A stretch of DNA of 64,000 bases from Limnephilus marmoratus (Eukaryota > Arthropoda > Insecta > Trichoptera > Limnephilidae), in contig OU862910.1 in the NCBI GenBank assembly GCA_917880885.1, positions 52,567,285 to 52,631,284 of the forward strand, written 5' to 3'. Every line of letters begins with the position of its first letter. Position 1 is the first letter of the stretch. This document shows, piece by piece, positions 40,508-51,589 of the stretch. Made by a program: the position numbers and the translations under genes. Below the pieces are notes generated by a model, which saw nothing but the letters and a program-made list of their open reading frames with translations, had not been told where the DNA came from and made no database searches.

Positions 40508-41246
40508 AATATAAATTTTATAACTAACATAGGCCAAAATGAAATATGCGAAACATTTTTTTGTTGAATTTAAGTATTATTTTGTACTTTGAAAGGGGTT
40601 TTATTTGTATTTAAAAATTTTTTTTCATCAGAATCAAAAAAATATTTATCACCAAACATAATTATTACTGTTTATGGAGACGAAAAAAATTACTAATGAA
40701 ATACTACTCTTTATTTGTTTTTTTTTTAATTATAAATAATCCAAGTACTTATTGTTATTATTATATCAATGATAAAAATCTTTAAAATTTTACCAACCAC
40801 TTTCGATCTTTGGTCAGGATCTACGTGAACTGATAGGACACCAGGAGACTAGAGAAAAGAAATGTAATCTAAATAAAATGTGTTTTCAGTATGAAAATAT
40901 CGATCGTCCAGTTGATTAGTCAGACATCTCCGAAAAATCGAAATTTTAGTTGAGGATGCAATAGTAATATTATGTAAAAGTGTACCCTCTATCTGGCATA
41001 GTACAATACTCAGATTATTCATAAACACTAGTAAATCAATTATAATGCAGAAAAACTTTTGTTATATTAAACAAAATGTTAATGTTTTCTGAGTCACTAC
41101 TAAGACATTTCAAAATGTCATCCTAATGTACCAGACCGTTAGGCCTCTCGCTGATATTTTGTAGCATATTTAGTGTAAAAAACACGGGCGTGTGTAATTC
41201 ATATTTTATTTATGGTGAGCATTTGAATATTGCTATCCTCATATTA
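40508..41246. other. BRD7 3'UTR and intergenic DNA
   Basis: The 3'UTR probably runs to about 40.9 kb (AATAAA at 40872-40877). No other gene is seen. Confidence 0.45.
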
Positions 41247-41531
41247 GGGGTTGTCCATTAATCACATTATGCTCGAAGGGGGGGGGGGGGGGTTCGGAAA
41301 AAATCACGAAATATCACAAGGAGGGGGGGGGATCTAACAAGATATCACATGTATTTATTTTTCGTTGCACCCACAATAATATTCTGAAAATTTAAATATA
41401 TTTTGTACTAAAAAAAATACACGTGATTTTGGGTATGGGGGGGGTAGTCTAAAACCTCACCAAATATCACCAGGGGGGGGGAGGGGGGTAAAAAGTTGCT
41501 AAAAAACATCATGTGATTAATGGACGACCCC
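41247..41531. mobile_element. 285-bp MITE with TTA target duplication
   Basis: Ends GGGGTTGTCCATTAATCACA and the complement of GGGGTCGTCCATTAATCACA. TTA lies at 41244-41246 and 41532-41534. It contains several long G runs. Confidence 0.8.
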
Positions 41532-41746
41532 TTATCTCAAAATTTAGTACATATTTGGAGATGTCTGACTAATCAACTGGACAATCGATATGAGCTTGAT
41601 TTCCTATTTTTTTAATGGAATGTGTATTGATGAAAATAAAAGAAATAAAACCCATTTTATTAAAAATGTGTTTTAATGTGGATAAATACACGAACATAAC
41701 ATTATTATTTGGTCACTGATACTTGGCGGAAATCACAATAAATATA

Positions 41747-41991
41747 CCTGGGTACCTAGCATGGTCGATCGATATAGGTTTTATCGAAAATGTCGGTATC
41801 TTGTCATCGCTCCTGAGCACGACTGCAGGCCGCTAACGAACAAATAACAGTTCACGTCAAATAAAGTAGGAATCCTTAATCGTTGTGTACTGTTGTTTGT
41901 TCGTTAGCTGCATTCGTGCTCGGGAGCGATGACAAGTTACCGACATTTTCGATAAAACCTATATCAAACGACCATGCTAGGTGCCCTGAGG
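41747..41991. mobile_element. Fold-back MITE with ~105-bp arms
   Basis: The left arm includes TACCTAGCATGGTCG, ATATAGGTTTTATCGAAAAT and CTTGTCATCGCTCC. The right arm is its complement with few changes. The spacer is short. Confidence 0.75.
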
Positions 41992-42419
41992 GTTATAAAT
42001 TAACTCATTGATAAGGAATTCAACTCCTGTTAAAAGAACCTTGGCCGAACATAAAAATTTACATTAACGATGTGTGCGACATATGGATGAATAACTCAAT
42101 ATCACGTCAACCGATTTCGATGATTCTTTTTTTATTGGAAAGGATGTACTTAAAGGGTAGTTTGATGAGAGTTTGGTTAGGTTCTGAGTATGGAATCCAT
42201 GACAAAGTAACGGAACTCTTCAATTCTTAGGAGCAAATTAACGATACTCGGCCGAATCTTTTATAGGCTATCCGGATCTTTGAGTCACCTACCGTAACGT
42301 CGTTATGGTCAAATAATGTCTGTCTCATATGAGCAGCACGTTTAGTAGGTCTACCCATATTCAGACAAATTAGTTAGTGTACTTCAGATTCACTAAAAAT
42401 CAAAAAATTTTAACAAAAA

Positions 42420-42760
42420 AAATTTTAAAAATAATTCCGTATTCTTCTACAACTTAATAATCAACTTACTTTTCTCTACTCATCAATATTAGGTACGATT
42501 GTTATTTTTGTCGGTGTCAGCCAAGGTACCCAGCCCGGGGTGTTCACTTGACAGCTCCCCTCCCGCCGAGGCCCCGCTCTTGCCTCTCGCCTCGTCAAGT
42601 CGCGCGTGCGACACAAGCACATCTCACCTATAACTATATATGTAGTTACAAACCTACCTTGGCTGACACCGAGTACAAAAATAACATTCGTACCTACATA
42701 TAGATGAGTAGAAAAAGTATATTGATTATTAAGTTGTAGAAGAATACAAAATTATTTTTT
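42420..42760. mobile_element. Fold-back MITE with ~110-bp arms and a GC-rich centre
   Basis: Arms contain TATTCTTCTACAACTTAATA, TACTCATC and CGGTGTCAGCCAAGGTA in inverted order. The centre (42530-42630) is unusually GC-rich (CCTCCCGCCGAGGCCCCGCT). Confidence 0.75.
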
Positions 42761-43762
42761 TTACTTTTTAGTGCATTTTTTAAGTCGTTTGTTTGTTTTG
42801 TTAAAAATTTTAATAAGTATTAAAAATGCCTAAATTACCAAAAATTATTTTGCCATGTTGTACTGTAGAATACTACATGAAACCACTGAAAAGTGACATT
42901 CCCAAAAATGTGGCTTAAAGGGTTTTACCAAAACACAGTCGATATATATTGGCCACAAAACATTGTGTTACAAAATATCTAATACATATATGCATAATGG
43001 ATTTAGGTTGCGCAACCAGAGTTAAGTCGAAGACCGTAAACGCACAGATGCATTTAGCATGTTTCAAATTTGCTATGCAATTTTAGAAATTAAAATTCCA
43101 GTTAAACGATAAACTAAAAATTTAATATATTAAAACTAACATGCTCTAAAACTTTCTGAATAAATCTGGGCACAAGCAACTTTAGTTGTAACGACGGTTT
43201 GCGACTCTCAAAATTTATATAAGTTACAAAAAAGTCTCCCTAGTTTCGCGTTGCCTCCTGTAATGTAATGGATTTTGAGTCAGCAACACAACTGTTTCCC
43301 AAAACTAAGATTGCTTATGAGCACTTGGACTAACTGTGAACAATTTTTGAACACATAATCAAATTTGTTCCAAGTGTCAATTGTTTTCCTTTTTGTAATA
43401 ATAATAATAAATTTAAGCGCCCTTGAGCGTGATTTTTCACAAAAACGGCGCTATACAAATTATCCAATTATTATTAATAAGTGTGAAGCAAGACAAAAGA
43501 GTGTTTCTGAGTTAAAAAAGTATAAATGTAGGCACAAATACATGCAATCCTCAGCAGTGGCAGCTGGTGCTCACAAAAATGGGTGGTGTGCTAAAAATCT
43601 TTGTGTATACCTACCTACTCTAATAAAAATAAATATAATTTATCCCAGGTATCTCTGAGTGGCGAAGACATCTGTGACCCTGGAGTTGAAGTCCGGTATT
43701 GATTGAATAAGGCGTTTTTCAATGCTTAGCCTGACAATGCATTGAGTCTATTTTAACTAATA
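42761..43762. other. Intergenic DNA, nothing recognised
   Basis: One 97-codon open frame (43365-43658, +) has no recognised motif and lies in low-complexity sequence; I do not support it as a gene. Confidence 0.35.
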
Positions 43763-44581
43763 GGCCACTTGCATCACATTTTTTTTTTTTAAATTCCGGT
43801 TTAGGCAAATATTCTAAGACATCCTGTATTTTTTTTTTTAATCGTATTTTTGAAACCCTGGCGATTTTTTGAAAATTTCAATCCGAAAAATCAAGCCATT
43901 TTTTACAAACCGGAAAGACAGGAAATAATTTTATAGGTGCGAAAAAACGATAATTACATAGCCGAAAATCATTTAAAAAAAAAATATGTTTTCCACACGA
44001 ATGGCACAGGAGAATAACGAGGCATACCAAAAATATTAAATTTCATAAATATTTTTTTCCTTGATGCATCTTATTGATCATAAATCATTATAATGTTCAA
44101 CGTCTATATTACTAAATCAAATGTAATATACTTGTACTTGTAAATTATAATAATAATAAAATTTGATTTTGTTAAAATCCGCACCATTATCATTATACTT
44201 CTAAAATACGTACAGACAACGTAAAATGTACGGGGTTCTCTTCACAACATCTGTCAAAAAATCAAACCAAATGATACGTTCGCAGAGAACAAACAATAAA
44301 TCTAGTGAATGTTAAATGTCAAATTCAAAAATTCGCCTGATATCAAAGTGATGCCATATAAAAAAAATAAATCATTGTGAAATTTTATAAAATTAATAAG
44401 AACATTTTCGGCGACGGGACATTTTCATGTAGTGACGTCACGAGCCCAAATAATGGATTTATTTATTTAAAAATAAAAAAAACTGTACATTTCTAAAAAA
44501 TTTTACTAACATTTTCGTAATCTTGGTAAAAAAATCTATCCACACGATTTTTTCCAAGTCGTTATGTCCATGCAAGTGGCC
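43763..44581. mobile_element. 819-bp TIR element with TA target
   Basis: Ends GGCCACTTGCATCACA and the complement of GGCCACTTGCATGGAC, flanked by TA on both sides. A TA target is typical of Tc1/mariner-like MITEs. No transposase. Confidence 0.65.
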
Positions 44582-45424
44582 TATTGTTTTTCTTAAGAAA
44601 GATTGTACCTGTTATTTTTATAGTTGAAAAACACTTTTCTTCTCTACCGACGTCATAGGGATTGTACCTACGCACAATTTTTTAACAATACACACTCCGA
44701 TAGAACATCCGAAAATTAATTCTTATAATTTAGTTGTAAAATAGAAATTGACCCATCGGTATTTGTAAAGTCGTCACTTGGAATAATAAACAAATCTGAT
44801 TGTAAATTGTCAACAGTTTATTCCCTAACTAAATCTTGCTTGTACTTAATATTATTTAATCTCACTCACGTCTTTACAAATCAACGATCAAACGTTGAAT
44901 GAAAAAGAGTAGATGGTAAATTAAACACTCAATATCGACAATAATATGACACAACCGGGTCTCTGCTAGTGAACAAACTGTTCCTTCTGATATGGTGGAA
45001 AATTTTGGATCGCCGTCCGCCTTGCTGTTATATTTTCAAAGCATTCTACCTACTTACTGTTCCGACTTGTTTGAGAATTATGCTACATTTTCGTGCAATC
45101 CTGTGAGCGATATTCAAAATGAACCACCGCTCGGAATGTAGGTGCAAAACGCCTTGCTTTTTCATTACGTACACACTTATACTGACAGCTATACTACGTA
45201 TGCAATATAACCGAGTGTGTTTATTGTTTTGATTTGTGATGAGGCATGTCGTAAATTAATTATGTTCTTCGGCACTCGGGAATTTTTATTTTGACAGAAA
45301 TTTTAGAAGTGCAGCGCTCCTCCGCTCCTTTGAACTAGCCGCCACTGATCCTCAGTATGTGTTGGTTACCTCAACTCTCATTGGGAGACCTATACCAGAA
45401 TGTAACGGGTAAAATGAAGTCTTT
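44582..45424. other. Intergenic DNA, nothing recognised
   Basis: AT-rich with no supported gene or element boundary. Confidence 0.35.
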
Positions 45425-45762
45425 TTAACCTCTCAGGCTAATTTGTTCGCTAAGGAATAGCTCATATAGGTTTCGTAGAAACCATTGTATCTCCCTGACT
45501 ATGAAGGTTAGAAGTATGATCTAAACAATGTTGGAAAGAAAAAAACACCACGCTTTTTATTCAAACTTAAAAGTTAACCACAAAATAATTAAAACAAATC
45601 ACCTTTATGAAACCAACCAACCGAATGGAATTGTAAAAAAAATATGAAGCTTTGGGGTTTTTTTAAAAATTATTTTTACATGAAATGACAAAAAAGAGAG
45701 TTGACGACAACGTTTGTAATACATTTGCCTAATAAAATATGTGTGGGAAAAAATTCAGTTTA

Positions 45763-46409
45763 CGGGAGATAGTCCTAGATAAAATTTTTTTATTTTTTTG
45801 AACTAATTATGGGCCGGAAAATCCGAATCTGAAAGAATTAGGCGTCGGCAAGCAATATTAACTGAATTACACGACTTTAAAATTTTCTATAAACACTAAG
45901 GAAAAAACGTCATTTTAATGCATTGACACAACAAATCATGGAAAAACAAGAAAGATGTTACACCACATAAAATTAAGTGTTGCCATTATCAATAATATAA
46001 GCAGTACACCGGTCACCAATATCAATGTACATGGTTTGTGATAGAAAAGAAAGTGCCCCCTTCGTAGCGCCTACTCGCGTCACGGCAAAAAAACATCCCA
46101 GTTTTCAAGTAGTTTAGCGGCTACGCTAGGTTTGTGTAACATGGTTTGTGATAGAAAAGAAAGTGTTATTGATATTATTGCTTAATGGCAACACTTAATT
46201 TTATGTGGTGTAACATCTTTCTTGTTTTTCTATGACTTGTTATGTCAATGCATTCAAAATGACGTGTTTTCCTTTGTGTTTATAGAAAATTTTAAAGTCG
46301 TGTAATTCAGTTAATATTGCTTGCCGACGCCTAATTCTTTCAGATTCGGATTTTCCGGCCCATAATTAGTATAAAAAAAGAAAAAAATTTTATCTAGGAC
46401 TATCTCCCG
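45763..46409. mobile_element. Fold-back element E with satellite core
   Basis: Arms of about 250 bp begin CGGGAGATAGTCCTAGATAA and are homologous to the arms of element D. The centre holds about one satellite unit in reverse orientation (46026-46165). The related copy A lacks this insertion at the equivalent place (near 34410). Confidence 0.75.
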
Positions 46410-46604
46410 ATTTTTTTCATTGTCAGTAATTTTAGTTAGAAAAAACGTAAGGTGAGCCTTTTTTAAAACTTTATGTTTGCATTCAAATTTTTAATATGTA
46501 TTTCAAAAATTATATGTTTATTTTGAATTAAAAAATTTTAAAGCTTATTTTATCACCTTCCAAAAACAGTTTTTAGTTTTCGGATATGTTCAGAAATATT
46601 CCAT

Positions 46605-46610
46605 TTTATT
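46605..46610 (-). terminator. Poly(A) signal of the secreted-repeat gene, within transposon sequence
   Basis: AATAAA on the minus strand about 50 nt after the stop codon at 46657. The surrounding sequence is homologous to the piggyBac-like copy A, so the signal appears transposon-derived. Confidence 0.55.
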
Positions 46611-46656
46611 GAAAATATACATATCAACATTGCCATATCTGATCAGTTGTGACTAA

Positions 46657-49600
46657 TCATGTTTGTTCCTCGCGAGATGGCCAACAATCTTCTGAAGGAA
46701 TCATCGACTGATCAAACACTTCTTGAACCTGACGTTTAGTGTTTTGAAAATTGGTTGGTTCGCTTAACTTGGCGTTTTGGTCATCATCTAGTGCTGGCTT
46801 CATTTTTGGTTTGATGATGATTTCTGGTCTAACGGTGTTGTTGTCATTCTGCTCTAGTGATTTTTGTTCTGCTATATTTCCTTTTGAATTTGATTTATCA
46901 AAAATAAGATCTTCAGAAGAATTTTTTGAACCAACTGTCTGCTCTTTATTGGTTATATTATATTCTAGTGCTGGCATCATTTTTGGTTTGATGATGATTT
47001 CTGGTCTAACGGTGTTGTTGTCATTCTGCTCTAGTGATTTTTGTTCTGCTATATTTCCTTTTGAATTTGATTTATCAAAAATAAGATCTTCAGAAGAATT
47101 TTTTGAACCAACTGTCTGCTCTTTATTGATTATATTATATTCTAGTGCTGGCATCATTTTTGGTTTGATGATGATTTCTGGTCTAATGGTGTTGTTGTCA
47201 TTCTGCTCTAGCGATTTTTGTTCTGTTATATTTCCTTTTGAATTTAATTTATCAAAAATAAGATCTTCAGAAGAATTTTTTGAACCAACTGTCTGCTCTT
47301 TATTGGTTATATTATATTCTAGTGCTGGCATCATTTTTGGTTTGATGATGATTTCTGGTCTAATGGTGTTGTTGTCATTCTGCTCTAGCGATTTTTGTTC
47401 TGTTATATTTCCTTTTGAATTTGATTTATGAAAAATAAGATCTTCAGGAGAATTTTCTGAACCAACTGTCTGCTCTTTATTGGTTATATTATATTCTAGT
47501 GCTGGCATCATTTTTGGTTTGATGATGATTTCTGGTCTAATGGTGTTGTTGTCATTCTGCTCTAGCGATTTTTGTTCTGTTATATTTCCTTTTGAATTTG
47601 ATTTATGAAAAATAAGATCTCCAGGAGAATTTTCTGAACCAACTGTCTGCTCTTTATTGGTTATATTATATTCTAGTGCTGGCATCATTTTTGGTTTGAT
47701 GATGATTTCTGGTTTAATGGTGTTGTTGTCATTCTGCTTTAGCGATTTTTGTTCTGTTATATTTCCTTTTGAATTTGATTTATGAAAAATAAGATCTTCA
47801 GGAGAATTTTCTGAACCAACTGTCTGCTCTTTATTGGATCTTGGTATAGAATATCTGTTGTCCTTACCAGAATTCGAATCAGGAATTTCAGTTGTTAGGT
47901 TCTCAATATAGTTTGATGATTCGAAGGTATTTTGTTTGTCTGAATTGAAAATTTTTGGTTTTTGCACAGATGGCGACAAATCTAATAATTTATCTGCTTG
48001 TGAGGCCTTAGATTCGTGTTTTATATCATTTCTTTCTATTTTTGGTTTTTCTCGCTTTTGAGAAAAAGGTGCTTGGAATTTATTTGAATTGAATTCATTG
48101 TCTGGTTGTGTTATTTTTCCTTCATTGTTATTTTTGTCATAAATACTCTCCGAAAAATGTTTTACAGCATTCTTATCCCTTGGCTCACTTGATTCAATTT
48201 TTGGCTGCCCAGACAATTGTGCTTCAACGTTTTTAGGCAATGATGTTGGGGACTTGACTAGTTTTTGACTTTCATTCATGATTTTTGACAGTTTCGTGTT
48301 TTGTGTTGCTATGTTTGGTACATCAATAAACTTTTGCCCATCTTTTAAATTATCTATAATGGTTACACGATTATTATCTGAATTAGTTACAAACAGACTT
48401 TCACCGTATTGGCCATAGTTTTTTGCTTCAGTATTTCTAACAAATTGAATAAATAGTGGCTTATATAGTAGGATTGTTTTTTGAAGTGGTTCTGAGCTAT
48501 TATTAGCTTTAGAATTGTCATCATTTTCTTGTAGTGTATTATATGCTGGGTTTGATACTATGCCATCTCCGTGTGGCCTTTTAGGAATATAATTGTTTTC
48601 TTCTTGTATATAATGTTCAACATTTATTTTTGACGATGGAAATATTTGTGAACCATCATTTATTGGAAGCAAATCGGGGTCATTGATTTGTGGTGTTTCA
48701 TCGAAAAAATCAGGTTCCTCATTTGGTAAAAAAAAATCTTTCGGTATATTGTTTAACTGTCCCGGATACAGTGGTTGAACAAATCCATTTGGCATATCAA
48801 TGGGTCTATGTACGTCGTTTAAGAATTGTGAATGGCCGTCATTTTCGGAAATATCATTTTTGTGTTGAGAATTTTGCGTTTGCATTTCTTCAAAATTATA
48901 TTGTGACTGTTCAGGTTGGTGTTGGTCATAATCGTAATCGTTATCATAGTTACTTTCCTCGTATAAAGGAATTGCAGACTCTTCTAACTGTTCATATGAG
49001 TTGGGTTTGGGTCTTTTCCCACCAAATATATTTGATTTGCTAAAAACATCAGGTATTGCAAAACCATGCTGCCTTCGTCCATTAAATGTGTTCCCTAATT
49101 GATCAACATTTTGTGATGTTTTGTCTTTTTTATTTTCCAAGGGAAACCGGACAGCTGAATCGTGTTTACTGAGAGTATTGTGTTTGCCAACAGGTCTTTC
49201 ACCAACGTATTCTTTTATTGACCGCTCATTTTCCTGTGGTTCAAACCTGCCAAATGCTTCTTTTCCTGCAAATAATGTGTCGGGATGGACAAAATTTGAA
49301 GAATCGGGTTGTTCTTCGAACCTAACCCCTATTCCATCCTTTTCTTTTAATCGGCCAAGTATATCTGGTTTAACAATTTTCCGGAGCATTCCTTCTTGTC
49401 CTTTAAACTTGTTCAAATGATAATGTGTTTCATGTGCGTCATATGTTTGTAATGGTGTATTTCTTCCTGTAGGATACATTTTTTTTGGTCCATCAGGGTT
49501 TTCAGTAAGCAGAAAATATTCAACAGTCGAGGGGTTTATTGAGATATATTCGGGTGGCGGTAATGGCTCATTTTTGTTTTTGTGATTATCGAGTTGGTTT

Positions 49601-50793
49601 GTTAACTGTCTGGGAAAATTTGGTGTATAGGTTGGGTGATAATCACCTGAAGGGCTTTTAGATTGACTCTTTGGCTGTAAAAAATTGTATTTCATTTCTG
49701 ACCGATCGTCATATTTAGGCTTGTAAAACGTTTTGGGTTCTCCGGGAGGTTTATTTTCCCCTTCTCCTGGCCTGTGTTCGTCTCTTGGAATGTATAGGTG
49801 ACCATTGTTTTCTGGCTCAGATATGGGGTAGTACCTGTCATCTGGATATGTAGAACCGTGTGGTCTTTTAGCTGGTACTTCATCATTGAATTGGTTATGT
49901 CTTCCATGGGAAACCTGTGGTCTGTTCAGATTTCCCAAATCAAATTGACTGTTGGGCTTTCCAACACTAGATGGGTTGAAAATACTGCTGAGTTGGGTAG
50001 GCATTTTTAATGGAATATAAAGATGGTTAGGTCTTGCGTGTAGATGATGGGACTTTTTCAGTGGTACTACATCAAAAAATGGGTTAAGCCTTCCGTTAGG
50101 AAATGGTAGCTTGTCGTTTGGATATTCAAAATCAAGTTGAAAACTTGATGGGTTGGAAAAGGATTTGTGAGGATCATTTTCTGGGAAATTAAATGGGTTA
50201 GGTCTTGCACGCGGATTTTGGAATCTTTTCAGTGGTACCGAATCAAATAACGGGTTTGGCCTTCCGTTAGGAAATTGTGTAAAAGGTGCATAAGCCGGTA
50301 TGACATTGTTGTTGACAAAATCATCAGTATGCAGTTTATTCAGAGGCTTATCTATTATGCCACCAAAACCAGTTCCAGATATTCGTGTAAATGTTGATGA
50401 ACCAGATGTTTGCGGATTCTGTGAATTAACAATGTAAAATTTAGGTGGAGCAAGAGCCGGCGATGACCGGGGATTTCTTTGTAAATCATTAGGCTTTAAA
50501 ACATCCAAAATAAAAACAATTGGAGGTAGGGATGAAGAGCCTGATGCATATTCATTGCGCAAATCGAGGTTTTCCTTTCCCAGGGACATCTTGTTTGTCG
50601 AGTCTAAGATCATTTTCAGGAAATTACCAATTTGGAAAGGAGAGCATATTTCTTTGCAAGAGTGGTCTGAATCATCCGATATTGAATACAGACACTTCTC
50701 GCAGTCTATTCTCTGAGCTCTCTGATCCAATCTCGACTCTTTCAAATTGTCTTGTCGTTTGATATGGGGAGCGTTGTCTAAGTCGAGGGCAGA
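46657..50793 (-). CDS. Exon 2 of the secreted-repeat gene
   Basis: 4137 nt uninterrupted, 1378 residues and a TGA stop at 46657-46659. The acceptor is TTTTCAG just upstream of TCTGCCCTCG. The bias to Asn, Lys, Pro and Ser is strong throughout. Confidence 0.88.
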   Translation of the reverse strand, partial: SALDLDNAPHIKRQDNLKESRLDQRAQRIDCEKCLYSISDDSDHSCKEICSPFQIGNFLKMILDSTNKMSLGKENLDLRNEYASGSSSLPPIVFILDVLKPNDLQRNPRSSPALAPPKFYIVNSQNPQTSGSSTFTRISGTGFGGIIDKPLNKLHTDDFVNNNVIPAYAPFTQFPNGRPNPLFDSVPLKRFQNPRARPNPFNFPENDPHKSFSNPSSFQLDFEYPNDKLPFPNGRLNPFFDVVPLKKSHHLHARPNHLYIPLKMPTQLSSIFNPSSVGKPNSQFDLGNLNRPQVSHGRHNQFNDEVPAKRPHGSTYPDDRYYPISEPENNGHLYIPRDEHRPGEGENKPPGEPKTFYKPKYDDRSEMKYNFLQPKSQSKSPSGDYHPTYTPNFPRQLTNQLDNHKNKNEPLPPPEYISINPSTVEYFLLTENPDGPKKMYPTGRNTPLQTYDAHETHYHLNKFKGQEGMLRKIVKPDILGRLKEKDGIGVRFEEQPDSSNFVHPDTLFAGKEAFGRFEPQENERSIKEYVGERPVGKHNTLSKHDSAVRFPLENKKDKTSQNVDQLGNTFNGRRQHGFAIPDVFSKSNIFGGKRPKPNSYEQLEESAIPLYEESNYDNDYDYDQHQPEQSQYNFEEMQTQNSQHKNDISENDGHSQFLNDVHRPIDMPNGFVQPLYPGQLNNIPKDFFLPNEEPDFFDETPQINDPDLLPINDGSQIFPSSKINVEHYIQEENNYIPKRPHGDGIVSNPAYNTLQENDDNSKANNSSEPLQKTILLYKPLFIQFVRNTEAKNYGQYGESLFVTNSDNNRVTIIDNLKDGQKFIDVPNIATQNTKLSKIMNESQKLVKSPTSLPKNVEAQLSGQPKIESSEPRDKNAVKHFSESIYDKNNNEGKITQPDNEFNSNKFQAPFSQKREKPKIERNDIKHESKASQADKLLDLSPSVQKPKIFNSDKQNTFESSNYIENLTTEIPDSNSGKDNRYSIPRSNKEQTVGSENSPEDLIFHKSNSKGNITEQKSLKQNDNNTIKPEIIIKPKMMPALEYNITNKEQTVGSENSPGDLIFHKSNSKGNITEQKSLEQNDNNTIRPEIIIKPKMMPALEYNITNKEQTVGSENSPEDLIFHKSNSKGNITEQKSLEQNDNNTIRPEIIIKPKMMPALEYNITNKEQTVGSKNSSEDLIFDKLNSKGNITEQKSLEQNDNNTIRPEIIIKPKMMPALEYNIINKEQTVGSKNSSEDLIFDKSNSKGNIAEQKSLEQNDNNTVRPEIIIKPKMMPALEYNITNKEQTVGSKNSSEDLIFDKSNSKGNIAEQKSLEQNDNNTVRPEIIIKPKMKPALDDDQNAKLSEPTNFQNTKRQVQEVFDQSMIPSEDCWPSREEQT

Positions 50794-50952
50794 CTGAAAA
50801 TGAGTCACAATTTTTAAGTAGGTACTCAATTTTATCAGTTATAAAATCTATGTCTATCAATAAATTAATTAAAATATGTTAAATACCTGAACATCCGAAT
50901 ACGAAGTAATAATTTCTATAAAATTCAATGTCAGAATCAAACATTGCCACAT
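46657..50952 (-). CDS. Predicted secreted Asn/Pro/Lys-rich protein with six 59-residue repeats, two exons
   Basis: Exon 1 (50887-50952) encodes MWQCLILTLNFIEIITSYSD plus VQ, a signal-peptide-like start with an in-frame stop upstream (50989-50991). Donor GTATTT and acceptor TTTTCAG join it in phase 0 to exon 2 (46657-50793). Mature length is about 1380 residues. Near the N-terminus is a Cys cluster (CEKCLYS, SCKEIC). Then come long Pro/Asn-rich stretches with motifs like FPNGRPNPLFD and RARPNPF repeated. Residues about 1000-1355 are six near-identical 59-residue units starting NKEQTVGS and containing RPEIIIKPKMMPALEYN. No known domain is recognised. It could be cuticular, silk-like, salivary or extracellular matrix; the function is unknown. 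The 3' end uses transposon-derived sequence. Confidence 0.8.
46778..47835 (-). repeat. Six in-frame 177-bp tandem repeats within the secreted-repeat gene
   Basis: Each unit encodes 59 residues (NKEQTVGS...MMPALEYNI-). The central copies differ at few residues (EN/KN, SP/SS, HK/DK, TE/AE), indicating recent unequal crossing-over or conversion. The last unit degenerates to KPALDDDQN. A long antisense open frame (46751-47431) is a by-product of this repeat. Confidence 0.92.
50887..50952 (-). CDS. Exon 1 of the secreted-repeat gene (signal peptide)
   Basis: 22 codons, phase 0, with a hydrophobic core CLILTLNFIEII. It replaces an alternative ATG at 50829 that lies in the intron and would give no signal peptide. 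Confidence 0.75.
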
Positions 50953-51580
50953 TCTTGAATACAAAATGTCTGCTTTTGTAGGAGTGGATTAGCTCAAATG
51001 TACTGATTTCTGTAATGCTCACTGTTAATAATCGTAATTTGCAATTTGTATTTTATTACGAATGTGAATCCACTTAAAATGCAATCACATTGGTTTATTA
51101 TTAATGTTGAACATAAGAACTTGATTATGATTAGCTTTATTAAAAATTACCTATATCAACGGTGTTAGACTGGTTTGTTCTGTGAACTGAAAATGAAAAA
51201 TATTTTTTAGTACATACATAATTCGTACATAATTCGATTAAGTATTTTTTTATTAAAAGCGGAGATATGCCATAGGCCCATTGTGCTATCTCCCATTTTA
51301 CCTGATTCCTTTAAAAGTAACCTGGTCCCTTTGATAAGTTTTACCTGGGTTGACATTGGATATGTGGGTATGTCTCCTGGTTCCACAATATTACATCTTC
51401 CCATGTAACTGAGCCCTCAGCCAACAGCGCGGGATATTGGCACCATAGGTTAATTGGAGTCTCTGCATACACAATGTTTTCCACTCCCAACAACTGCATG
51501 TGTCTCCTGAGATGGCAGTGTCCAAATTAGCATTCCTACCAGTTTCATCACATCAGTGAGTGTCTATCCAAATTGAGTAG
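50953..51580. other. Presumed promoter/5' flank of the secreted-repeat gene and intergenic DNA
   Basis: No clear promoter motif. No gene. Confidence 0.35.
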
Positions 51581-51589
51581 TTGCCTTGT

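Larger units (their letters stand above)
45429..46620 (+). mobile_element. piggyBac-like non-autonomous element, copy B, with element E inside
   Basis: Follows TTAA at 45425-45428 and is homologous to copy A (34071-34975): AAAAGTTAACCACAAAATA, GACGACAACGTTTGTAATAC and CAGAAATATTCCATTT occur in the same order. The inner TTAA MITE of copy A is absent. The satellite-bearing fold-back E is inserted instead. The right terminal repeat is missing; homology stops about 35 bp before the stop codon of the adjacent minus-strand gene. Confidence 0.65.

Noticed and set aside
43365..43658. 97-codon frame between MITEs
   Set aside because: No recognised motif, atypical composition, no splice or poly(A) context.
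50827..50829. ATG at 50829 as start of the secreted-repeat gene
   Set aside because: The first 12 codons fall in the intron ending TTTTCAG; the upstream exon gives a signal peptide in phase.
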